This document shows positions 35,812 to 46,584 of a stretch of 64,000 nt of DNA, one piece after another (within the stretch, counting starts at the first letter, position 1; each line of letters starts with the position of its first letter). The stretch is from Archegozetes longisetosus (lineage: Eukaryota > Arthropoda > Arachnida > Sarcoptiformes > Trhypochthoniidae). Location: NCBI GenBank assembly GCA_018873245.2, contig JAEMBT020000009.1, positions 12,497,112 to 12,561,111 on the forward strand, in the 5' to 3' direction. A program made the translations under genes and the position numbers. The notes beneath the pieces are model-generated. The model had not been told where the DNA came from. It was given only the letters and a program-made list of their open reading frames with translations, and made no database searches.

Positions 35812-36270
35812 TTATGCACTGCAAAAAAGCGCCCTACAACGGAGGCATGGTGATCCACATTGATTAGATGAAAGGCATAAAGTCCCACAACTGTCGCTTT
35901 TCAAATCTAAGTTTGAATGGTGGATAAAACTAGATTTTGTTTCCCCCAAAGCTCGAACCTTATTTTCTAATCTTGCATGACCCAGCTTAAGAGGCTTGAA
36001 TAGCTTTTCTCTTGAATTAGCTACTTTCTTAAATGAATCTACGTTTACATCCATCAGTTTGTTATCCTTTCTTTGCACTGTTGAGTCAATTGCCAATTGG
36101 TCGTCGCTTTCTTGTACTTCATTTCTCTCTAGTTCGTTTTGCTGTCTACTATTAGCTAAAACCATATCTCCAATGAATTTTAGAGTTTGAACTGACGAAC
36201 CATCATCAGAATTGCCATTCACTGACAAAGATACTAAAAGAAGCAAGCAAATTATTTTAAAAATAAACAT
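35812..36270 (-). CDS. Secreted cysteine-rich peptide precursor
   Basis: A 152-aa single-exon frame with a textbook signal peptide (MFIFKIICLLLLVSLSVNG), a long, charged, Cys-free propeptide (about residues 20-125) and a compact C-terminal domain with six Cys in the last ~26 residues: C-X3-C-X5-C-X3-C-X2-C-X4-C. This architecture (signal, pro-region, small disulfide-rich end) is shared by knottin-like inhibitors, antimicrobial peptides and salivary or venom peptides of arthropods. The spacing recalls small carboxypeptidase-inhibitor knots, but with shortened loops; I do not recognise a family. Processing could occur at basic residues (NKVR or KSD context); this is inference. The gene has its own TATA/Initiator promoter and poly(A) signal and looks intact. 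Confidence 0.75.
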   Translation of the reverse strand: MFIFKIICLLLLVSLSVNGNSDDGSSVQTLKFIGDMVLANSRQQNELERNEVQESDDQLAIDSTVQRKDNKLMDVNVDSFKKVANSREKLFKPLKLGHARLENKVRALGETKSSFIHHSNLDLKSDSCGTLCLSSNQCGSPCLRCRALFCSA

Positions 36271-36306
36271 GATTACTTTCTTTAATCTGAAAAGAAAATG
36301 CTTTCT

Positions 36307-36332
36307 ACTGACACAAACCTAGAGTATTTATA
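36307..36332 (-). promoter_or_regulatory. TATA box plus Initiator for the secreted peptide gene
   Basis: On the minus strand, TATAAATA (36332-36325) is followed by TCAGT (36311-36307), the arthropod Initiator, with its A about 24-26 nt from the TATA start. The predicted start site lies about 40 nt before the ATG at 36270, giving a short leader. Confidence 0.75.
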
Positions 36333-36423
36333 TTCAGTGCTTAAATGAATATTTACGTCAGATATTCCTCTGCACGTCAATCACCAGATGAGCAATATAA
36401 TCACATCATAATTTTCAAACATT

Positions 36424-36850
36424 TCGAAATAATAAAACTCTTAACTAGTTAGGTAGTAATATTTAATTAGTTTGCAATTCATTATCGTTGTATTAATCGA
36501 AACTGAAGTTATTTTTCCCATCAATTAGTCGTAACAACTTGTTCACGTATCATAAGAGGTCAGATATTACGGACATGTATAGTTATCCGACGAATATTCT
36601 AATAAGCTAAGTGCACTATATGTTCCACTTCCCACGATTATTTAAATGTGACAATCAGTAATATGAATATTTACCAATTATTGTGATAACGTTTATGTTT
36701 CTCAATGTTTTTCCTAAATGTTTCGCTCTTCTATGTTAAAATATTGTGAAACACTATGAAGTTTGTATTGTTGTCGATTAATAGAACGAGAATGAATTGC
36801 AAACTAATTAAATATTACTACCTAATTGGTTAAGAGTTTTATTATATCGA
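36424..36850. mobile_element. Foldback/MITE-like element with 77-bp inverted arms and an LTR scrap inside
   Basis: Arms 36424-36500 and 36774-36850 are inverted copies with only a few mismatches and no length change. The core near 36695-36770 (TTTTTCCTAAATGTTTCGCTC, then a GTGAAACAC block) matches part of the Ty3/Gypsy LTR, so the element carries an LTR fragment. It lies 90-520 bp upstream of the peptide gene promoter. Confidence 0.85.
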
Positions 36851-36930
36851 AAAGTATTATTTACACCATTTTACTCCTTATACTTTCATCTTTGAAATTT
36901 TATTATATTCCCCGAAAGGCTAGAGAATAT

Positions 36931-37418
36931 TGTAAAGTCTGGATCTTTGATAGGAGCGTGTACGAAATCAATTTTTAAAATATAGCACTTTATTTAACAT
37001 AACCACAAATTACATAAGATTTCACAGGATTTTTAACACTGGAAGAAGAGCGAAAAATTTAGGAAAAACACGACATTTTATAGGAACAATAGGCGGGTTA
37101 AGTTGAAAAATATTTTACAACGATAGGTTAAATCTTACAAGGTTAATAGCACATTTAGCTATGATTGGAAAATTGTATATTTAGGACATACTTAGGTAGG
37201 TTTTAAGAGATGAAATATGCTTACTATCAGCTGTCTTCATAACTTTTACAGTTGAGACAAGCATGTGAAGATTTCTTTTGTACAAATAAAAAAGTAATCT
37301 TTAAGTCAGTAATAAATGTTGACATATAAGGTGAGTTATGAGAATTAGAGTTCAGAAATATAGGTTATTACAAAATATTATGATATAGGTCTAATTAGGA
37401 AACTAAGACGTTATTACA
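36931..37418 (-). repeat. 3' LTR of copy A
   Basis: 488 bp, TG...CA ended in element sense (TGTAATAACG ... CCAGACTTTACA). Almost identical to the other two LTRs of the composite. Confidence 0.97.
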
Positions 37419-37430
37419 ATTCCCCACCTT
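37419..37430 (-). other. Polypurine tract of copy A
   Basis: AAGGTGGGGAAT directly precedes the 3' LTR in element sense, the expected plus-strand DNA primer. The copy B equivalent is at 49800-49812. Confidence 0.8.
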
Positions 37431-37804
37431 ATGTTACACGACTCTGTGTAACGCGTTATTGGTTTACATAAATTAACGTGAAAGTAGATTTAATAACAAA
37501 AGCAAAAAGAACATTTCTAAATTATAATAGCATTTAGTTTACAATATTTAGACATTATTTGTCAAAACAAAAAAAAATTATATAAAATGATATTTTTTTT
37601 TTTTTAGATATTTAAGACTAAGTTTGACATATAAAGAGGTAGTTAGTAAAAAATAAAAGTAGTAGTTATATAAATTTTTATATGTATTTTATCTTTTTTT
37701 AAATATTTATACTGGATTATTTATTCCATGTTTATACCTTGCCCAATTAAATAAAGTAAAAAAAATAGTATAAAATGAATAGTATAAGCGTCAAACTTGA
37801 GGTA

Positions 37805-38221
37805 TTAGCGATGATATCCATAATATGGCTGTGAGGTAAGGCTTGAGGTATTATAGCACCCATTCGTGCTATTTGAAGGGTAAATGGAAGTTTGAACACC
37901 ATTTTGAACTTTCGTTGATGAAGTAGAAGCTTGTTGTCTATTGAAAATGATGTTTAGGATGGCGGAACGAATATCCCTGATCATCGTGCTGCTAGTAGTA
38001 AGATGGATGACAATATCCGTGATTGATCTACCCAGTTGTCTTGTTGGTTCTTCATCTGGATTCTGCATATTCAATAGTTCGTTTATGAATAAAAGTTGAG
38101 TCCTAATGTTGTCGGCGATTCCTCGAAGTTCATCTATTTCGGTAGGAACTGTTCGGTGTCTATACGGTGTAAATGGTTTTGAAACATCACTATGCCTATG
38201 TCTTCGAATTCTATCTGACAT
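37805..38221 (-). CDS. Accessory 3' ORF of the element, copy A (138 aa)
   Basis: An intact ATG frame downstream of env, before the polypurine tract. It starts MSDRIRRHRH, has a central, probably helical, region (IDELRGIADNIRTQLLFINE; TDIVIHLTTSSTMIRDIRSA) and a Ser/Asn/Tyr-rich end. No domain recognised. It is unchanged in copy B. Typical Ty3/Gypsy elements lack such an ORF. Confidence 0.7.
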   Translation of the reverse strand: MSDRIRRHRHSDVSKPFTPYRHRTVPTEIDELRGIADNIRTQLLFINELLNMQNPDEEPTRQLGRSITDIVIHLTTSSTMIRDIRSAILNIIFNRQQASTSSTKVQNGVQTSIYPSNSTNGCYNTSSLTSQPYYGYHR

Positions 38222-38479
38222 ATTGACTATAAAAGTTTTAATAATAATGTTAGACAAGTAGTAGATTTATAGTTTAGTTTTACATAATTCGTTGCTAGCA
38301 CGAAGTAACTGTGTTTTGATTATAATGTAGAAAATAGATGACGTTTCGGCGAGTCTGATTCTTAAAAATCAGAAATTGTTTATTAGATGAGACGCGGTGA
38401 ACAGGTTTTATACGGTTAAGAAAATATTTGATGTTAAGTTTTCTCAAATGAAAAGTAATGGTAAGTACTATAGACTTAG

Positions 38480-39460
38480 TAATGTGTGTCTGTCATAGCA
38501 TAGCACGAAGTTACAGCGAAATAGTTCATAATGTGGATGATGGATGTCGTTACGGCGAAACTTTTAATATTTTATATGTATATATAAAAAAATTAATTAA
38601 TTAAAGTATTCGGATTATAACTGGTCACTATCAAAATTTGTGGATATAATCAGAGTTTTATGTTCTATTTATTAGAGAAATTTGAGATTGTAAAAGTATA
38701 TGGTTTAAAAGATATTTATATTTTAATTTAAGTATGTTTAATTTTTTTTAATGTTTGTTTTGGTTGTTAGTTATATGTTTGAATGTTAGATGGCGTCACT
38801 GTAAGTCCTTAATATTGTTGATAAAAAAAATTAATTTAAGTATTCGGATTATAACGGGTCACTATCAAAATTTTGTGGATATAATCAGGGTTTTAGGTCC
38901 TATTTATTAGAGAAATTTGAGGTTCTAAAAGCATATGGTTTAAAAGATATATATATTTTAATTTAAGTATGTTTAATTTTTTTTAATGTTTGTTTTGGTT
39001 GTTAGTTATATGTTTGAATGTTAGATGGCGTCACTGTAAGTCCTTAGTACTGTTTATAAAGAAAATTAATTTAAGTATTCGGATTATAACGGGTCACTAT
39101 CAAATTTTTGTGGATATAATCAGGGTTTCATGTCCTATTTATTAGAGAAATTTGCGGTTCTAAAAGCTTATGGTTTAAAAGATATATATATTTTAATTCA
39201 AGTATATTAAAAAAAATTTTAATGTTTGTTTTGGTTGTTAGTTATATGTTTGAATGTTAGATGGCGTCACTGTAAGTACTTATTACTGTTTATAAAAAAA
39301 ATTAATTTAAGTATTTAGAGCTTAACGGATCACTATCAAATTTTGTGGATATCATTAGAGTTTTATATTCTATTTATTAGAAAAATTTGAGATTCTCAAA
39401 TCATACGGTTTAAAAGATATTTATATTTTATTTTAAGTTTATCTTCGTTTATCGAACGTT
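38480..39460. repeat. Four ~235-bp tandem repeats inside copy A
   Basis: GTATTCGGATTATAAC or a variant recurs at 38606, 38840, 39075 and 39311 (period 234-236). Each unit includes TTAGATGGCGTCACTGTAAG and a long AT-rich stretch. The array lies between env and the accessory ORF. The matching array of copy B is at about 50870-51820. Confidence 0.92.
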
Positions 39461-39879
39461 ATTTATAGTAGTAGCGGTGCCTCAAACCGGTTATTTTAAA
39501 AGTTGAGACACAACAAGGAGTTTGAGGTTTGGTTACCAAAAGGTTTTTTTAATATGTTTTAGCATTACGTTATACTTAAACTTTGTTAGCTATACGCATA
39601 CATCTATTCAGATGTACAGTTAATTCCCTCTATAATTGCATACAATAAAAAAAATTATAGTTGTTTTCCTTAATTTTTATATATTTATCTATTAGATTAT
39701 AATTTTTATAAAGTATTTTTATGTAATGAAGAAACTACATACTTGATTACTAAAATAAGTTGAATTATAAAATGGAATATATTTATTCCCAAAATGATTA
39801 TATGTACGATTATTATTTTTTTTTTAAATTTTTGTTTCCTTTTTTTTCTTTGAACTACATCGTTTATTTACCATAACTT

Positions 39880-42380
39880 CTAGTAAATGATGTAGTTGTT
39901 ACAACTCGTTTGATTCGAGTTAAAGCTATAGGGAAATGGAGGTAAAGGAAAGCCCATCTCCGCCGATGAGTCGTTGATTTTTCTATCATAAAACACCTTA
40001 TAACTCTGGTGCATTTTCCTGCGCAACTTCATAAGTTTCAGTACTCCGTTACATAATAGGAGTACAATAATAATAGTAGTTATAACTCCAAAAGGAATAA
40101 CATATTTCTTTAACCATATATGTTCGGAGTTTTTATGCAGCATTAAGATAATTGTATTTGATTGAAAGTCCGCAATGCACAAATGTGGTTTGAACATTTC
40201 TAGAGACAAGTTCGAAGGAAATTTTATTTGGAAGTGCGAGTTTTCAAATAGTCTTGAATCTAATTTATTTTGAGACCATTTCCTTCCAATAGTGTTTATA
40301 ATATCTTTTAGAACAGCAAATGACGAAACTATTGTAGTTGCTAGGTAATTGTCTAGTTCATTGTTTGGGTTGTTTGGGCTATACGATCGTTTTTGTCTGT
40401 TAAACTCGGCATAATATAGTCGTTTATGTATAGCTAGAATATCGTTGTCTATTTTACAAAACGTGCTAACAGGCTTTATAAAAGAGAGTTCAAACTGATT
40501 TTGACACCATATAATTTGTGTCGGAATAGTTTTGTTATTCAGGAGTAATTCATTGCATGGCGATTGGAATTTTATGAATATCACCATATAGTTATAATCA
40601 AAAGCATTAGCTGGTGTAATTGATAAGGTTATAATAGTTGTTAAGAATAAAACTCGCTTGGTTTTCCGAAGAGGAGTTGGGGTTGTTGTCTGTGATATAT
40701 TTGATTTATTATCAGCTTCTTCGTCGGATTCCTCATCAGAAACTAATGATTGAGTTTCAGTTACAATATTAGAGTTACGAGCACGTCGTTTAAGTTCAAT
40801 GGCTTGCACGTTAGCTATATCAACTGAATTAGAACGTTTTCTTTTATAATAAACAGTTAATCCTATTAAAAGGACGATAATGATTATGATACAAAAGACG
40901 AAAGTACTTGATTGATTGTTTATCTCAATGGAAGGTTTACGGTTATAAAACTGGATTTTACTTATTTCTGCATTATTTTGTTTTGCAATTTCCGTTAGAT
41001 TTAGTTCGTGTAAAGACGGCATAAGATGGAAATTGATTCTTTGACCCCAAGCTGGCATCATACTTAAAGTATTTTGCACATTTACAAGAGAGGACTCGTA
41101 AGTTATTGAATTAATGCTAAACGGAACACTAGTGGGTACAGCAAAAGCAAAATCAGGACATTCCAAAGTTCGATTATAGATCTTTATTTTAAGTGTGCTG
41201 CAGTAAATATAATTCAGTTTATCGGATACTTTCACTTGCATTATTTCTTCATCTACTACAATCTTAGGATCTTCACAAGTAGTTACTTTCCAGAACTTTT
41301 TGGAAATTGTGTCAGGAAGGTTTCGTTGACAAGACGCTGAGCTCGGCATTAGTATCAAGTTTCGTGAAGATTGTGTAATCTGATGCAATGCGGTTACACA
41401 GTCTCGAGCAGCGTCATAAATTACCATTTTTGGTCCGACATATTCGACAGAACAAAGTTTATCATTATTTTGAGTGTATAAAACAAATGGATCAGCTTCC
41501 ATTGTATTTGTTCCTTTCCTTTTAGTGTAAGCTTCAAACTCCATTGAAACAAGAGAGCGGCTTTCATCTATTGTGCATGACTTGGCTCTGGCTAAGTTTA
41601 ACGGACAATCACAAGGAAGGGTTATATTAAATATTTCAAATAATTTTTCATCCACTATTCCATTTTTCCATTTTCGTGAAATATCTTTTAATCTATCCTT
41701 TGTTAACATGAACTTTGATGCCAAATTTGCAACTATATGCATTGCCTTCGGCAAATTTTCTTGCAAAGTCCTGAAAGAAGCTGTAAGATCTTGTACTGCT
41801 ACTCCTATTTCACTTATTTCATTTTGTAATGTTTGAAGTATCTTTTGGATTTTCATCTGATTTCGCTTGAAATATTCTGCCTCCATCAACATCTCTTCTT
41901 GCTTTCTCTTAATTGTTTCTAGCTCTTCAGCCGTACGGGAACTTTGAACTAGTGATGCAGTAGAGACGCCTATGGTAGTGATTGAAGTGACAACTACTAC
42001 TGCTAATAAAAATGCGGCGAAAATAAAACGTTTCTCCCTGTGAACAACTAAATCCTGTTTACTGGAGATGAGTGTACTATTGCAGAAACTTTTACGGGTC
42101 TTATAAAATCTTCAATATAAGCATTATTACACCAATTTAATAACTCAGTTTGATTACTGATTTCAAATATGGGATTTCTAAATACAACACACGGTGAGTC
42201 ATAATGAATTTTCATAATTACTCGGTTTATTCCAGCAATGACAGGTTTGTCAGATTTACGCCACAAAACTGGCGATATTTTAGTCAAGGCAGACTCTACA
42301 AAACAGGAACACAGTAAAATCATCATTAAGAACAGTATACTTGTTGCTGCATAACCAAATCTATCGACTGGTCGTCTTAT
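39880..42380 (-). mobile_element. Envelope part of copy A, apparently two env modules in series
   Basis: Envelope-like sequence begins in the tail of the pol frame, with a hydrophobic leader (SILFLMMILLCSCFVESA). It shows SPC, WC and FIRPV words, a coiled-coil stretch, a RKW ... LFEIFNI block and a membrane segment (FVFCIIIIIVLLIGLTVYY). Then a second leader (FLTTIITLSITPANA), again SPC, WC, FIKPV, a furin-type site RQKR, RKW ... LF and a second membrane segment (GVITTIIIVLLLCNGVL). By family, errantivirus-type envelopes are cleaved at such sites and expressed from a spliced RNA; that is not shown here. Confidence 0.75.
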
Positions 42381-45300
42381 ACGTTCTGATCTTCTTAGAG
42401 GTCTGTCGGTTGTATCAGTATTTATGTCCTGTAATCGTGGTAATATAATTAGGGGATCTCGATCTATGCCTAACCATTGATCGTCAATTTCTGTTGCTTC
42501 TGAATGATTATCAGATAAGTCTAGTATTTGACTTTCTTCTTCAGTTTCACTATTTTCGATTTTGTCCTTCTCTATTAAGCTGTTTTCCACAGGCGTTGTT
42601 CTTGATGTTTCATTTAAATTTAAATCTTCGTCCATATCTATCCCTTCAGGGTATAGTTCATCATCATCCGACCCCATTTCAAATGATGTGAACCCAGTTG
42701 GGTTAAAAAGTTCTGTTCTATCATAAAATAGTTTCATCCTTGAAACATGTACGTTCATTGTTTCATATTTGTCTCTTATTGATTCGACTGAATAAGTGAC
42801 CGGACCTATTTGGTCAAGAATTTTATACGGTCCATAGAATTGATGTAAAAGCTTTTCTGATTTACCCTTATATCTACGAGGGTTAAAAACTAGAACTAAT
42901 TGTCCAATTTTGAAGGTTACTTCTCTTCGTCTTTTATTGTAGTGCTTCGTATTTCGCACTTGAGAGTCCGTTATATATTTACGGGCTAACTCTCGCGCAT
43001 TTTTGATATATTTGTCCCTGAGTGCAACATACTGATCCACATCAGAAACACCCAAAGACGGTCTTCCCATTGTTATCTCTGCTGGGAATATAGGTTCTCT
43101 CGCATAGGTTAAAACGAAAGGAGAGTAATGTGTACTTTGTTGAACGCTTGTGTTATAAGCGAATGTTACATGCAGTAAAAACTTATCCCAATCAGACTGT
43201 TTGTCTGCTACATAATGAGAAATCATTTCTGCTAGTGTTTTATTTAATCGTTCCACAAGCCCATTTGCTTGTGGATGATAACTGGAAGTGCGAATGTGAG
43301 CGATTTCATGATTTTCATAAATCTGTTTACACAAATTGCTCGAAAATACTTTTCCTTGATCTGTAACAATACTATAGGGTGCTCCATGCTTGAAAATGAT
43401 TTGCTCATCGATAAACTTTGCGACTTCCCATTTATCAGCTTTTGGCACAGCCTTAGTTTCAGCAAATTTCGTCATATATTCAGTTGCTACTATAATGTTA
43501 TTGTTGCCGTTGCCTGAGACTGGAAATGGTCCTAAAATGTCAATTCCCCATTTTTCAAATGGTCCTCCCACTTTTACTGGGACCAATAAACCTGCTTTTT
43601 GAAGGTTTGGGGTTTTCTTTGTTTGACAATCAACGCATGATTTTACATAGTATTCAATATCCTGATCCATATTTGGCCAGAAAAATCGTTCTTTAATTTT
43701 TGCCTTTGTTTTATTGATACCCAAGTGTGCTGACATGTAATCATCATGAAATGAATAAAGAAGCTCGTGCAAGAGCGACTCAGGTATACAGATTAACAAT
43801 TTACTTCGCAACCGACTAATAGGATCGGCAAAGAAAAGTATATTATCTTTTAGAACATACTCCGCTTCATAACAACTCGATTCATCTGATTCAAGTGATT
43901 TTATAATGGTACCGAAGAATTTATCCTCTCTTTGCAGTTTAGACATATTTATCATATTAAAGCGTGAAACATCAGAAGGCACGTCTTGCTCGTCTTCTGA
44001 TTGCGATATACTAGCCATGGCATACCTTTCAGTATTTTCAATTATATTTTCAGGAGGATCCACAGGACACCTACTTAGAGCATCAGCGTCCTTCATTAAC
44101 CGACCGCTGCGGTATACAACATCAAAGTCGTATTTTTGAAGATGTAAAGCCCATCGTATTAAACGAGGAGAGAGCGTTGACTTTTCTGTTAACCATTTTA
44201 GACTTAAATGATCAGTTACTACTGTGAATTTCAATCCATGTATATAAGGTGCAAACTTATCAGTAGCATATACAATAGCAAGACACTCTCGCTCAGAGGT
44301 ACAATAATTGCGTTCTGCTTCACTTAGCAAACGACTTGCATTTGCTACTAGTTTCCAACCTAGTTCTTCAAGTTGAACCAATTCAGCACCTATCCCTATA
44401 AAGCTAGCATCACAACGTACTTCTAAAGGTTTCTTACTATCGAAATGTGTTAAAACCGGTTCACTGCTTAGAAGAGTTTTCAATTGTGTAAAAGCTTGCA
44501 TTTGTTCTGGTCCCCATTGAAACCTCATATGCTTCTTTGTAAGTCGAGTCAATGGTTCAGCGATTTCAGAAAAATACGGTATAAACTTTCGATAATAAGA
44601 TGCTCGACCAATAAATCCTCGTACTTGAGTTAAAGTTTTTGGTATAGGAAAATTTGTTATACCCTTTATTTTATCTGGATCTGTTCGAATTCCGGTTGAG
44701 TCTACAACATGTCCCAAAAACTTAACTGATTCCATGGCCAATGAGCATTTATTTGGTTTGATTGTAAATCCGGCAGATTTAAGTCTTTGTAATACTTCTC
44801 GAATGTGCTTAAGATGACTTGAAAAGTCTTTACTGAATACCAATATGTCGTCTAAGTAAACTAAGACTGATGAATACTTCAAATTACTTAGAGTTATGTC
44901 CATAGCTCGAGCAAAGCAGGCCGGAGCAGTCTTCAAACCGAAGTTCATTTTTGTATATTCAAATAACCCGTCTTGAGTTATAAATGCAGTCTTTTCACAA
45001 TCCCTTTTATCTATCTCTATTTGATGGTAACCACAATTAAGATCGAATGATGAAAAATATTTTGCTCCTTGTAAACTGCTTAATGCAACGCTTATTGAAG
45101 GAAGAGGATATACATCACTCTTAGTTATACTATTTAATTTTCGATTATCGACGCACATGCGTTTTGTTCCGTCCTTTTATCAACTAGAACTACTGGGGAA
45201 CTCCAAGGGGACTTAGACCGTACTATTATGCCCATATCGAGAAGTTCTTGAACTTGTCGGTTTATTTCCTCTCGAAGAGGTGCAGCATATATGTATGGAT

Positions 45301-46525
45301 TTAGATGTATTGGTGGGTGGTCTTCAGTATCAATTTTATGTTTGATTATTTTGCAAGTTCCGATATTTGTTGGATCGAAAGCTAACATATCTGCAAATTC
45401 ATTCATTAAATCTGATAATTGATCCTGCATCACATCATCAATCTCCGGACCAGTGTCCATAAAGCCGCTAGCAACAGGAATTTGTATAGGCCTTCCGGTT
45501 TTATTGTCTACCCATCTTCCATCAGAGGGTGACCAGCGACCTTTGGTTTCCAATTTCAACGTGTATAAAGGACAATCACGTATTGGTCCATTGTGTCGAT
45601 AAGATTCCACGATATTCAAGGGAATGTTACTGCTAACAATAAATTGATGCATTAAGGTGTTCATTTCACGCCATACTCGAAATGGATCATACTGTGCATA
45701 AGGCTTATTAGTATTTTCTAAGCGTGAATATTTAGAAAGATCACAACTCTTTCCTATGTCGCCGTTTAGTTTCAAATGACATATATTACATCGAATACAA
45801 AGTTGATCGAAATAATAAAAGATGTTGAGTATATCATTTGTCTTTAGCTTAGCTAATGCTATCAATAGCTCAAATCGATCAGCCGCGAACTTCATGTCAT
45901 CAATAAGAGAATCATTTCCCCTCTGGATATAATTAGCTTGCCTTGAATATATAGTCTTTGGATAGTCTTTATTGTTCTCTTCTAATTCATCATCAGAATC
46001 GAAAAGACTACTGTCGCCCGAATCAATGGGACTACTACAATCAGCATCATAAGAAAATCCTGCATTACACTCATAATGATAATTTAAATCATCAATATGG
46101 TCCATAACTTCTTGTAATGAGTCTGAATATTTATTTGAAGTTTCTTTATTCAAAGTTTTGCTACATTCATATAAGTTTTCAGAGTTTAGCTCGTTAGCAT
46201 TACTTGTAGCAACATTTCTAGCGATCTCGTCTTTCTCATTTGCTTCTGTGTTAAAATCACTTCCTGCTATATTTGCATCATATAGAAGAGGATCCATCAT
46301 AGAACTCAAAATATCAATATCTTCATATAATGCTTCTAGGTTAAGGTTGGTTATTGAGTCGCTACTGAGGCTTTGTAACTCTATATCTTCAAACTCATTA
46401 TCAAAATGATTGTTTTGAGTGTCATCAAGTGTATCGTTAGTCAGGAATTCAGAAAGATCAAATGAGGGGTTAGCAAAATTCATTGTTCTCTTCGCATTAT
46501 CATGATAAGGACCTATTGTATTCAT
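42048..46525 (-). mobile_element. Pol part of copy A: RT, RNase H, integrase
   Basis: The RT region opens with PIHLNPYIYAAP and SPWSSPVVLVDK, then FSSFDLNCGYHQI and the catalytic YLDDILVFS. RNase H shows VRCDASFIGIGAEL and VTDHLSLKWL. Integrase has the HHCC finger (HLGINKTKAKIK ... CVDC), WGIDILGPFP, TDQGKVF and NGLVERLNKTL, then a GPY/F module (FYGPYKILDQIGPVTYSV). This places the element firmly in Ty3/Gypsy (Metaviridae). An acidic Cys-bearing segment precedes the RT. Confidence 0.93.
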
Positions 46526-46584
46526 CGAGTTGCGATAACGATCGATAACTTCCTTTGGAATTTGCCATTCGTTTATAAATTCAG

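Noticed and set aside
38480-39460. Possible CRISPR-like array
   Set aside because: The ~235-bp units are contiguous tandem repeats in a eukaryotic retroelement with no short repeats and unique spacers.
43130-43602. Plus-strand frames opposite the integrase and RT regions (and their copy B twins)
   Set aside because: Antisense shadows of the pol part; duplicated only because the element is duplicated.
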